Shown piece by piece: positions 12,672 through 24,020 of a DNA stretch of 64,000 nt; position 1 is the first letter of the stretch, and each line of letters begins with the position of its first letter. The notes under the pieces were generated by a model. That model ran no database searches. It was given only the letters and a program-made list of their open reading frames with translations, and was not told the origin of the DNA. Where the stretch lies: positions 33,750,501 to 33,814,500 of the forward strand of contig NC_083382.1 of the NCBI RefSeq assembly GCF_031755915.1, given 5' to 3'. A program made the translations under genes and the position numbers. Source of the DNA: Ziziphus jujuba. Taxonomy: Eukaryota; Streptophyta; Magnoliopsida; Rosales; Rhamnaceae.

Positions 12672-12749
12672 TTCATTTATGCTCATGTGTAAACCCGGAT
12701 CACCCCGACTTTCATTTATGCTCATGTGTAAACCCGGATCACCCCGACT
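12672..12749. repeat. Perfect 39-bp tandem duplication
   Basis: Positions 12672-12710 and 12711-12749 are identical, followed by five bases of a third unit. The unit contains AAACCCGGATCACCCCGACT. It lies in the 3' spacer between the converging BCKDH and TBP genes, so it probably sits in or near a 3' UTR. Perfect identity implies a recent slippage or duplication event, or an assembly artefact. Confidence 0.95.
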
Positions 12750-13157
12750 TTCATGTTGCATATGTTAGCCGAACCAAGAAATGAAATAAAAACGGTGAAA
12801 GTGCTAATAACAAACAGAGTAGTTCGAATAAATAATCCAATTGTACAACAGAGATTATTATTCAGACAAGGCCTTAAAGAAGTTTGACCCTTGCAAAATA
12901 ATTACGTATTCGTTCACTAAATATTACATAATAAAAATAACAAAAAAGTTTGAAACGAAAGAGAAAAGTAAAAAACAATACTAATCTCAGCTTCGAGTTA
13001 AAACAATTGTGTCCTAATGCATAATCATCCTCTATTCGAATATATACAATTCAATCCACGCTCCTGCGCAGTCGCAGCAGTCATATATTTGGTTTTCTAA
13101 GAACCAGTCACTCAAACATTCCACTAACAGGTTGATGGTGCTGGTACTTCCCAAATA

Positions 13158-16072
13158 TCTGCCATAAAAATTGGATTTAGTCAATGTTGCAACAAGATAC
13201 TGATCTGCGATTTCAGATATTTCAGTTTATAGATATTACATAAATTATACCATTCTATTGGAACATTGAGAATCAACTCATTCTTAAACAAATAATTATG
13301 ATATTAATGACTTACCATTGCCGATTTTTCTTGAACTCTCTAAGGACCGGGTACATGTTCTCAAAAGCTGTATAGGTTTCATCTCTCACCTTAATGATTG
13401 AAATTTTAATAATACTTGTTAGGTAACATGCCTTTAACAGATTTTGATAAAACTAGAACACAAGAACAGAGGAACCAAGCAAAATACAACCTTAGCTCCT
13501 GTAAGAACAATTTTTCCTGACATAAAGATGAGAAGCACAATCTTTGGTTGTTTCATCCGGTAAATCAAGCCTGGGAAAAGTTCTGGTTCATACTGACAAG
13601 CAGAATTGAGAAATAGTTAGTTAGTTCAAGCACAATCATACCAGCACCACATTTTCTAAAGTCAGAGGCCAAAAAAGGGAAACAATTTGCTTAAAATAAA
13701 GGCAAATATAATTCTCAAAACAATTTATTACAGTTTTATTCCAAATTATTAGAGAATTCCCAAAGACAGCAACAAATTCAACAGGTCTCATATCCTCTTC
13801 TACACCCCCAAATTGCCATACTAGAAGGGCATGCAGCCATAGAAATGACAATAACATCTAATTGTTCATTAATAACCAAAATTTCTTAAGATTATACCAT
13901 CCAAACAATTCAGAACAAATTGTACTTTACTACCAGCTTTCTTAGGAAGGCAAGCAAAATATAAAATATAAAATATTCAAACAACAGAAACGTATTTGCA
14001 TGAAAAATTTCCACAACCATTGTTCCTTCAACAGTTGGTGCATCAATATAAGTCAATACAATTACATAAAATGGTGAAAGGTAAAGGAATCAAAATAAAA
14101 AAGCAATGCATACCAATTTATACTAGTCCATACTTACACTTGAGAAAGCACCATGAGAGTAATGAAGACCTTCAAGCCTTATTGGGAATTTAACATCACA
14201 GGAACCTACTATATTCTGGATCTTGAAATCCTACACAAAAAACAAATATAGTTATTGCTTAGACAAGACCTGATCAATACCATGCAGTAAAAAAAAATAT
14301 AAGACCACAAAGAAAATATTCACTTAAAGAAAATAAACAACAAAAATTAGGGTGAGAAACAAACACATTAACTGAAGCAGCAAATATTTGAATGTTTCAT
14401 AAATTATGAGAGAAGAGTCAAGAATAACAATACCTTGAATTTAGCAGGAAAACCAAGTTTCTGGATGACTCGAGCATACTGTATGACAAATAAGTAAGGT
14501 TGTAATATGTCAACCCACACCACCTCATAAGCTTTTCAATATGCGCATAAATTTTTAGATGGCATTTGGAAAAAAGTATGTTTGTACTTTAATTGGAAGC
14601 TAAACAATGAAATTCAAAAACAGAACTGCTAACCAGGCTGCTGGATCTCTAAAGCAGATCCTAAAAATACAAAATAACATGCAAGATGCATGGATTTGTG
14701 AAGAAAGCCAAATACCTTACGTGCTGCCAGTTTAGATTGTTCTTCACTCTTAGCTCCAGTACAAACCTAAGAGCAAAATAGCAATAACTAGTAAGCGAGG
14801 ATAACAGCTACAGATACTAATCAGCTTAACCTTTGTAATTTGTAAGAGATAAAAGCATCACAAGAACCCAACTGAATGCTGGAAGCATAGAACGCCCCAA
14901 CAAACACTGACTTCCCTACCCAGGAAAGAAAAATGAAAAAACAAATGTTTTTCATAATTTTGAATCGACCTTTCATTCCTCATTATGAAGTATAAAAGAA
15001 AAAAACTACATGAATGAGTTCTTCTCATAAAGACTACTGAGAAAGAGAGGGTATGACTGGGTGCGTATCATTAAACCATAAAAAAAAAACCATATATATA
15101 TATATATATATTAAACACGTATGAAAAATTCAGTATATTCAGAACTTACCATCTTACCAGATGCAAATATCAATGCTGTGGTTTTCGGTTCTCTTATTCT
15201 CATAATGACAGCTGCAAAACGCTGCAAGAGGATCATGATTTAAGTTATGGACGGAAGAAATTTATATGAAACAGGAAATGTATTTTCTTCTAGGAATAGG
15301 TTGACTATTAGCTTGGTAACAGTGAAAGTAGCAATGTCAAAAATGGGAACCATATGAAATTCTAAATTAGGCTTCAGCATATGGAGCTGTTTTGACACAT
15401 TAATGGAATCATACAGTTTAATATAGTATATTGGTAAAAGTGAGAGGCATCTACTTGATCACAAACACATACAGTAACGTGCCTTGGGATTGTATTCAGC
15501 ATTTCTTGCTTGCAGTGCAATGGCCTTAAGATCCAACTTGCAATCCAAATTAACAGTGGAGACAATATTCCTGTAAATAAAATAGTTAATTTTGTAATTG
15601 TGATAACACGTTTTAAAAACATGTTCAATAAGCTAAATGGAAACAGTAACAAATAAATATTGCGATATCAGAAACTTTTTCAGAGGAAGTATTCTTATTT
15701 GTATAGAGGATTAGACGGCACAATTACTGAAGTTGTTCCTAGCTTCACATACTTATTAAACTGAAAAGGGCCCATCAAACAAGCTCAATATGTTGATAGG
15801 AAATAAAGCCTTTTATGCACTTATAAATCTAAATCAGGAGCTTAGTTTTAACACAACAATTAAATGGTCAAACAACCAAGAGAGGCCTGCAAAGCCAACC
15901 AAAATGCATAGCAGTAAAACATTCAACCAAAATCCCCTGATTGCTTTCCATCAAAATTCAATCATCTTTTATATGATATTCGAATAGCATTATCTATATC
16001 TCGCGCTTCTGAGATATGTACTGAACAGGCATCACGATGAATGAGAAAGTACGTTAGAAGAAGAAGAAGAAG

Positions 16073-16116
<44 letters not shown>

Positions 16117-16224
16117 GCAAGAGAAAGAGAAAGAGAAAGAGACTCACTGGAGGGTGGGAACGATCCCCGAAGGATGCTTATTGGGATCTACTGGTTGGCT
16201 TCCTTCCAAGCCTTGTTCCGTCAT
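13158..16224 (-). CDS. TBP: TATA-box-binding protein
   Basis: Minus strand, coding exons 16148-16224, 15483-15570, 15150-15221, 14717-14767, 14434-14478, 14138-14230, 13491-13592, 13316-13389, plus the last base of the stop codon at 13158. The product is 200 residues, the standard length for plant TBP. It nucleates general transcription by binding TATA boxes within TFIID. A short N-terminus ([20 protein letters not shown]) is followed by the two direct repeats of the saddle: [32 protein letters not shown] and [32 protein letters not shown]. Intron 2 has a GC donor (AAG|GCACGT at 15482-15481), needed to join NPK to RFAAV. The last intron follows CAATG, so splicing creates CAA-TGA (ending NRQ), whereas retaining the intron gives CAA-TGG-TAA (ending NRQW). 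Confidence 0.95.
16050..16145. repeat. GAA/GA microsatellite in TBP intron 1
   Basis: Runs of GAA, GA and GACA just downstream (on the minus strand) of TBP exon 1; on the coding strand this is a pyrimidine-rich stretch. It is intronic. Confidence 0.75.
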
Positions 16225-18216
16225 TGTTATTTTATACCCTCGATGTTGGTTGTTACAGTGGCTCGACCGACCCTAGTCTATGTCACACCTATAACAACAA
16301 TCGAAAGAATTAAAATACGAACAACATAGACAATACCAATGTTGATATATTAGAAACTAAGAACTAAATCTGTTCAGATTAGCTATAAGAATCGATCTTT
16401 ATGTACACAAATTTTCATCAAGTACAAGGGAAAAAAAAAAAAAAAATTTAATTCTTTAGGGCTTTGGTAACCCAAAAAAAAAAGGGGTCAGCAGAAAGAA
16501 AGAAAGAAAGCAAACATTTAAATCGGAAGTCAGGGATGATCCAAAACCTTTTCGATAGTTTTCATGGCGAATAACTCAGAAGATTAATAGTGTACCAAAA
16601 AAAAAAAATAATATAACAAAATCCCATACATGAGAAATTATCCATGAACTTGTTTCAAATCTTTTAAGAGTAAGAAGATTGCTTATCGAGAAGTGTCTTG
16701 TATTATTTAATTTACTTTATATGCAGTTAAGTCTGAAATTATTCGATTTAGCATTAAATTGTTGAGGTGGAAAAAAGAACAGGGGAAAGAGAAGAATTGA
16801 ATTTGTTTTCTTAGCAAGCCGTGGTGGTGGTTGGTCGAACCGAAAAGACGAAAGAGAGAAAGAAAAGAGTAAAGATTGGACCTTTTTTCTGGGTAAAGAA
16901 AAGGGGCTAGGGTTATGTGAAGGCAATATTCCGGGAAAATCGAACAAGAAAAAGGGAAAGCGGGAAGAATTTGAATAGGGGCTTCTTTTATAGGAGAAAA
17001 GGGTTTTAAGAGGGAGAGATCTGATTCGTATGCCAAGGCTTAAAAAGGGTGTGACCGTAAGCGTTTGTTTGCGATGTGCTCAGAGAGAAATTATAATGAG
17101 AGCGAGAGACAGAGGAAGACGAAAATCTGATCCCTTCTCTTGCAACTTGTATTGAGAGAGAGAGCGAGAGAGTGAGAAGCTTTCGGATGCCAGCTCGCCT
17201 TTTCGTACTTATATTTCCCCTTCATACCCCTGGCTCTACTTCCACGCCTCCTGTAGCACCCCCGGGGCTATGTTTGGAATTTCACGAGGGTTGTACTTGT
17301 GTAATCAACTACGTCCTGATTGGTTCTGTCGCTACCTTAAGGAATTATGATATTACTAATTTGGACATCATTTTGGTATTTGTTTTTCATCCAATTGAAA
17401 CTTGGATATCTACTATGCCGGTTTAAATAAATAAATTATTATTATTATTATATAATTGAACTTTATTAATTAATTGTTGATGGAAATCAATATTGGATCA
17501 AAATTATTAATTTGTTTTTGCTAATTAAGGGATGAATTTCGAATTTCATCATAAACCAACATTAAAATCCTCAAACTTTGGAAGATCAGGATTGGTTTGT
17601 TTGCGGACATTAATATAATATAATTGCCAGGAATAGAAAGAAAAAATAAAGAGATTTTTATAAAGAGAAGGCAAATTAATAAAGAGATTTTTATATTAAA
17701 GGAAAAAAAGAAAGAAAAAAAAGAAATGAAGAATAGTAATTGAAGAGCACAAAAATGAAGGAATAATGAAATGGCAAAAAATAACATAAAATTCTAAGGG
17801 GGAGTGGTAGAAGACAGATAGCCAGACTAGTGTCCCTTTTTTCTTATTGTTGACCAGCCTTGTTGTACGTGCGTACGGTAGGTAGCGCAAGAAGTCTCTC
17901 TCGAGCAACAAATAAAATTATTGCTTGCTAATATAGCAGAAGATATAAAAGGAAGTCCGGTGGTGCCAGCGCACAAATACAATTAATTAATGCTAAAAAA
18001 AAAAAAAAAAAAAGGGGGAAAAAAACCCAAAGAAAACAATGGCAATAAGAAGAGTGTGTTTAAAATGTGTGTCCCTGTACTGTCTTAACACGTAACAACG
18101 CAGCTAGGCTTCTTAAAAAACAAATGAAGAAAGAATGATGAGTGCCACAGTGCCACTGGCATATCATATTATATGCATTTTATATTATAGATAGTGGATG
18201 ATAGCTAGCAAGTTTA
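16225..18216. other. TBP 5' leader and promoter, then spacer to the first SKS gene
   Basis: From 16225 to about 17170 the minus strand reads as a likely TBP 5' UTR with a possible leader intron; it is CT-rich on that strand around 17080-17180. From about 17430 to 18216 the sequence is AT-rich, with the 3' flank of the SKS gene at its right end. No other gene was recognised; the open frames in this area are low-complexity. Confidence 0.5.
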
Positions 18217-20183
18217 TTAGATGGTATAGGGAGGAGGCTTTGGCAGGTCTTTAACGATGCCGCAGAGGAGGGTGTTATCCGGGATGTTGTACTCGTCCCT
18301 GAGAGAACGTGCTGGAGACAGAACGCTAATGTACATTTGCTGTCCCAGGTAGCGCCTTTCCGTCGACTCCGATCTTATGTTCCACATTCCTGCATTGTCA
18401 AATGTCAATAGAATCGCTGCCCACGATTTCGGGAACACCTGAATTGTGTGCCTGCTTACGGCGTCCAGCAGATTGTAGCTCTTTCTGCGTTCAGGGGTCC
18501 ATCGACCAGGCTCAATGCTATATATATGTTTACATATACGTCCGTCCATTCATTTGATTTCCAATCAACAACAAGATATCAAGAAGATCAAATTAATTAA
18601 TTAGTTCTTCCTTTTTCAAAAAAAAAAAAAAAAAAAAGAAAAAGAAAAGAAATGAGAATATAAGTTAATATTTATAATATTAAAAAATATTAACAACTTA
18701 CGCAACCGCAAAGAAGGAGTATCCATCCAAATGCCACGACTGCAGGCTCTTCTCGTGGTTCTCAAACACGATCTCCACAAAGTCGCGGAAGGTCTGGTTA
18801 ACAACATTGGGTTGCATGACGATCTTCTGCTCCTCCACATTGTCGGCGGGTCGGTCGGGGATGGTGTCGTACTTGAAGATTTTGTCGGCGACCCCGTAGT
18901 ACTCGGCGAGCTTCATTGGGGTGGCAGGGTCGGTGTGGGACACCCCGTTGATGGCGTAGCGGAGCTTGCCGTCCACCCTGCCCGCGGAGTTCACCAGCTT
19001 GATGGTGCGGGTGATGTTGATGGAGCCGTAGTGGTATGACCCCTGAGGGTTGGGCCTGGCAGCGCTGGCCGTGAGGTTCCACCGGAAGGTCCGGAACTGG
19101 TTCAAAGACCAAGCCCAGCCCACCGGGGACTCAGGGATGTCCGGGGACGCGGGGCCCTTGCCGTTGGTGTAGCGGATAATCCCCTTGGAGGTGATGACGG
19201 TCTTGGTGAATCTGGTAGACGCCACCATGTAGTAGTCCTTGGGCTCTTTGTCGGCGGTTACCAGCACCGAAAAGCATTGCCCGACGTGGACGTCCAGGGA
19301 ATCGTACGTGTTCTGAACCGTGTGGGAGCCCTCCATCTCCACTAGCTTCATGATGTGGCCTTGGATCCTGAAGTTGAGGGAGGTCTTGATCCCCACATTG
19401 CACACCCTGTATTTGTAGGTCTTGCCAGGTTTCATGGTGAAGAGGGGCTCGTCCTTGCCGTCCCCCTTGGCGAATTTCCCGTTGATCAGGACTCCGTCCG
19501 GCCTGGCGAGGGAGCGGCCGCTGTCCAAGAATTTCCGGAGGGTAGAGTGGCTCTTGCTGTACCAGTCGCCGATGAGGACGGTGTAGTCGTCCTCGGGATC
19601 CGCGTAGGGGACGGGGATGAGCAAGCGGCTGTTCACGCGCAGACCGCCGAAGCCGCCGGCTGCTCTGTGCATGGCGGTGGTGGGATAGTAGATGTAACTC
19701 CCGATCTGGTCCTTCACTTGGAAACGGTACGTGAAGTTCTGGCCTGGGGGGATTGGGCAGTTGGTTCCCAGCACTCCATCTTGCCAGCTATTCTTTCTGT
19801 GCTGGACGCCCGTCCTGTAAATATGTAATATGTATGTATGTTTTAAAATCTATATATCATCCTCAATCTTTAAATTATTATTTTTTTTAAAAAAAAAGGA
19901 AAAAAAAAAAAACTTTTAACTTAATTTATTACCATGTGATTAGGAATGGCTCGTCGAGATTGTTGAAGATATTGACAACAATGTTGTTGTTAGTGGTGGA
20001 GTTGATATTGGGTCCCGGAAACTCGCCATTGATTAGAATGCCCTGCTGAGGTACTCCCGTCGGAGAAATGGTGCCGTACGTAACATTCCATGTGAAAAAT
20101 AGGTAAGGATCTTCAGCTCGGACCCCCGAAATTGCCCCCGCGGACACGCACAAACAAACCATAAATATTACGTAGTAGTCCAT
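18217..20183 (-). CDS. SKU5-similar (SKS) multicopper-oxidase-like protein, pollen NTP303/Bp10 type, copy A
   Basis: Minus strand, exons 19933-20183, 18702-19814 and 18217-18517; 554 residues. SKS proteins are secreted relatives of laccase and ascorbate oxidase; this subtype (Arabidopsis SKS11-SKS14, tobacco NTP303) is mainly made in pollen and acts in the pollen tube wall. A hydrophobic signal peptide (about residues 5-22) precedes EDPYLFFTWNVTYGT. Three cupredoxin-like domains follow. The copper ligands of true oxidases are missing: the HWHG position reads TGVQHRK, and the C-terminal HCHxxxH block is replaced by NAGMWNIRSE, so it is probably not an active oxidase. No hydrophobic GPI-anchor tail is seen after PPPYTI. 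Exon 2 is conspicuously GC-rich compared with its surroundings. Its paralogue is the + strand gene at 30257-32280. Confidence 0.93.
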
Positions 20184-20492
20184 CTCTCTCTTAACTCTGA
20201 TCGATATCTTAGCTATAATAATCCCCCCTTTTGATATCTCAGATCTGATATTTCGTCCTTACAAATCAAATCAAATCAACTCAATTCAAATCAAATCAAT
20301 CTTGTTGTTTCTTTGGCATGCATGAATATGAATATGAATACGAATACGAATATTATCGCTAGCTACTACGTTGTAGTTCATACGTACCTAATTTATATAT
20401 AAGTCTGCAACAAACAAGAAGCTATAGATGTCTTCTCTGTCGTTCCCACCTCTACCATGATCCAATGGCTTTGGTTCCTGATCCCCAAACCT

Positions 20493-20500
20493 CTTTTATA
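20493..20500 (-). promoter_or_regulatory. TATA box of SKS copy A
   Basis: On the minus strand GCATGTATAAAAGAGG occurs about 310 bases upstream of the start codon. The same 16 bases occur 222 bases upstream of the paralogue at 30028. Conservation in otherwise unlike flanks supports this as the core promoter. A second minus-strand TATA-like motif, GCTATAAATAGG, lies at about 20782-20790. Confidence 0.7.
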
Positions 20501-21951
20501 CATGCCTTTGACATTTTCTCAACCATTCATCTATCCCCCGCCTTCTTCTCTGTAACTGTGCTTACTTTTTACTCTTCTCTCATACCTCCTTCTTTTGCGT
20601 TCTTCCTCTCAATAACTCAATCCTAAAACTATGTTCCTTTTATTACTCTATTATTACACTTTACAGTTACACGGTTATTCTTCTTAATTTTCATTCTTTT
20701 CTTTCTGATTCAATTTTCCAATCTCAGGTTCGGTGCTTTACAATTTGACTTGGCCCTAGCTACCTCATCATCCAAACCTCCCTATTTATAGCAACAGCAT
20801 TTAGTATTATTATTATTATATTAATGCCTTAATTTTGATAATTTGATATCTATATATATATATATATTTTTTTTCTTTTTTTTAATTCCACATAAAAATA
20901 TTAATTAAATATTATGCCTATACATACAAGATTTTCCACTAAACTTACATACCATATTAACAAATGGAGTATTTCAAAAAAAAAATATATATATATATAT
21001 ATATTAACAAATGGAGAAAGAGCATGTTGTAGCCATTAGCTGTTAGAAAGTAATTAGAGTGTGGAGTAAGTATATATACCTACTTGCATTCTACTCCTTT
21101 AAGCGGTTACAAGTTTTAACACTAACGTACATTTCAAATTAGCCCAATTTTACTTATATTTTATAGCAAACTTTTGGTGGAATTAGTTTCTTACAAATTT
21201 CATCTCGTGAAGTTATTTTCAAAATTTTAAAAGAAACTATATATATTGTTTTATTCTTTGTACATCATTAGAAAAATATTCAAAATTTTAATAAATCTTT
21301 ATATAGTTTCTCTAATGCTTAAATTATCTATACACATTCACATTTTCATCCAAATCGTTTCTTTCTCTTTCTCTAACCAAGCCAAAGTCAAAACTACACC
21401 ACCCACCAAATTGCATAGGAAAAGAAGAAAAGTTAGTGAAATAAAAACAATGCGATTAGAAACCCGATTAGAAGCCATGGTTCTAATATTCTGATTTGCA
21501 ATGTTGAGTCTTGGCTCGTCAATGCACATCTTAAAAAAAAAAAAAAAAAGGAAAAAAAACTATAAATAGTACTTTTACAGTCAAATATCTTGAATAATAT
21601 ATATTTTTAAAGATGTTTATTTGTATATTTATGAATAATTTTAAAAATATTTAAATATGTAATTTTGAATATTTTCAAAATTGTTTAATTTTATATTTTT
21701 AAATATTTTTGAAGAATGTATCTTTTAGGATTGTTTAGTCGTGAATTTTTGAATAACTTTAAAATATTTAATTAAATATTTGTGAAGATCTTTGAAATTA
21801 TTCAATTTTATAATTGTATATATATTCTGATGTTTTTAAAAATATTTAATTATATTTTATAAATTGAATTAATAAATATTTTTAATAATAATTTTACATG
21901 AGGATAAAAAAAATCTTTTGGTAATGCAACTAACTTCTCTTTCATTTCACC

Positions 21952-22235
21952 AACTTGAGTGGCTTTGTTGCCACTGTTCCTTTTTGCTCATCCACAGGTA
22001 GTTATAAGGATCATATTAATTTACCAAACCACATGGATTACAAAATAAACTCGGGTGGCGTCATTGCCGCTGTTCCTTGTTGCTCTTCCACAGGTAATTA
22101 TAAGGATCATAACCATTTATGCTTTTATTCCTTTATTAATAAACTCGGGTGGCGTTATTACCACTTTTCCTTGTTGCTTTTCCACAGGTAATTACAAGGA
22201 TCATAACCATGTATGCTTTTCTTCTTTTTTTGCCC
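21952..22235. repeat. Three imperfect ~95-bp tandem repeats
   Basis: Units begin at about 21952, 22048 and 22142. Each carries CTTGAGTGGC/CTCGGGTGGCGT, then GTTCCTT..TTGCTC, then CCACAGGTA(A/G)TTA and AAGGATCATA. Units 2 and 3 are more like each other than either is to unit 1. No coding role is apparent. Confidence 0.85.
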
Positions 22236-22992
22236 TTAAAATTTTACCCTCTTTCCTTACCATTGCTTTTATGAGTTTTCCTGTCATAATAAAAGACTTT
22301 GCTATCTTAAACGAGGTAAACTTTTAAAACAACGAAATAATCTTTAATATCTCACCAAACTCCAATCATAAAACAAGAAAAAAAAAATAAAAAATAAAAA
22401 AAACATAGCGCCCTTGATCTCTAGAATTAATTGCTTCAAACTCTACGACATCAAACCCATCACCTAGCGATTAACCTCCCATTTTCCATTTCTTTTTCAC
22501 AAAATAGTCAACTATTCTCCTTTGGTAAGGCAAAATAATTTTTTAAGGCTAGTTAATATTGTCCTTATGATCTCTTTGAGGAAATCAAAAGCCAATACAA
22601 AAAAAAAAAAAATAATAATAATAAAAGATCCCATTAATTATTAGACTCCAAATGATGAGTATCCAAGTGCAAGGCTTTTAATTTTTTAAAATATCATATG
22701 CATTGAGTGATGTTTCAAAGCCTTCTCTATGATTTTCATCTCAAACAAAAGAAAATTTTGGGAATTTATTATTTTGATTGAAAGTACTCATGATTCTCAT
22801 AAGCTACTCTCATCGCTTTTTGGGATGAATCCAAATTCAACTACCAAATAATTCTAAGACCTCTATGTGGTGGGATTTGTATTCTGAGAGCTACCCATCT
22901 CATCTAGCAAAAAAGAAATATATGCTACTTCAAATCCAATTTCACAAATACGGAGTGTGGCAATAACGCCTCCCAATGAAAATGACAAACCA

Positions 22993-23122
22993 ATTAAGAT
23001 ATCCAAGGTATCTTTTTTTTCTTCTTGAGAAGGGGGGGCCCCCCCGGGGGCGTGGGTGGTGTGTTGGTGTCAGGAAGATATTCACGATTTGCTCAAAAAA
23101 GGAAAGATTAAGATATCCAAGG
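22993..23122. repeat. 16-bp direct repeats flanking a GC-rich palindrome
   Basis: ATTAAGATATCCAAGG occurs at 22993-23008 and 23107-23122. Between them lies a 98-bp stretch with a G7-C7-G5 block at 23032-23050, in otherwise very AT-rich DNA. It may be a small insertion with a target duplication, or an assembly join. Confidence 0.8.
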
Positions 23123-23598
23123 GATGTCAAACCAAAAATATAAATAATAATTTATTCGATATAAGTATAGATCATGGCATAAGACAGATAGCTAATGATG
23201 TAGCAATGTTCAAAAAATTAGGAAACGCTCTCAATCTGAGCTAAGGAAACTATTTAGAAACTTAATTGATAATTAAACTCTATTTAGCAAATCAATTGAT
23301 AATTAAAATTTCATTAAACCAATCTCAACAAGCTTTAAAGATACAAAAAATGGCAGCAACGATGCTCCGAGCTGCAACAAAGACGAAGATGGCTTTTATA
23401 CAAGCTAAATCAAAATGCAACGTTTGGCATGATTGCCACTAACATGGCACACTAAATAGCAAAACCGAGTTAAAACAACATAAAACGACACCTAATAGAG
23501 TTTTTAAGGAAATGGTGTGCAACAGACTTAACAATAAAAAAAAAAAAAAAACCATGAGCATTCCCATAAGTTGCATGATGTCGTTTCCACCAATGGTA

Positions 23599-23895
23599 TG
23601 TTGAAATATAAACTTGATTTTTTGGGTTATTATTTTGTGGACCTTGGTTACTTAGGGTCCAAGTTTTTTTAGAGTTCAAGTTTTAGAAACTTCTTTTAGG
23701 GTAATTTTATGATGTTTTATGTAGGTAGGGTTAAGTATTAGTATAAATATCGTTATGTTTTTTCCTTGGGTGTGCTGTAAGCCACAAAAGTTGAGAATCG
23801 TTCAATAAACCAACAGCTGCAGTTTTCTTTCCTTCCTTCGGGTTTTGCTGTTCTGTTTTGTTTTGTTTTGCTTTTGGGTTTGTTTCCATTCAACA
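23599..23895 (+). repeat. 5' LTR of the copia element
   Basis: 297 bp, TGTTGAA...TTCAACA. It contains a TATAAATAT-like motif about 150 bases in and a pyrimidine-rich end. It is about 95% identical to the 3' LTR. Confidence 0.95.
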
Positions 23896-23898
23896 AAG

Positions 23899-23910
23899 TG
23901 GTATCAGAGC
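23899..23910 (+). promoter_or_regulatory. Primer-binding site (initiator Met-tRNA)
   Basis: TGGTATCAGAGC, the usual plant copia minus-strand priming site, three bases after the 5' LTR. Just downstream is a short reiterated stretch with AACAGTAGCG-like units (about 23930-23995). Confidence 0.9.
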
Positions 23911-24020
23911 TTGGTTGAACAGTTTCGTGAACAATAGCGATGTAAACAGTAGTGTGAACAGTAGCGATGTAAACAGTAGCGTGAACAGTACCGTGATACA
24001 AAAAAAGGGCCAATAATGGT

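Larger units (their letters stand above)
20501..23593. other. Spacer left of the copia element
   Basis: AT-rich DNA. It includes the distal promoter of SKS copy A (to about 20800), AT microsatellites near 20850-20870 and 20985-21003, a three-unit tandem repeat (21952-22235), a GC palindrome between short direct repeats (22993-23122), and 23330-23593, which may be the flank of an older retroelement. No intact gene is seen. Confidence 0.5.

Noticed and set aside
16041..16313. 90-codon Arg/Glu-rich frame
   Set aside because: Produced by the GAA/GA microsatellite in TBP intron 1 and by reading TBP exon 1 on the wrong strand.
17172..17426. 84-codon plus-strand frame upstream of TBP
   Set aside because: It lies in the probable TBP promoter, matches no family I know, and no splice or promoter context supports it.
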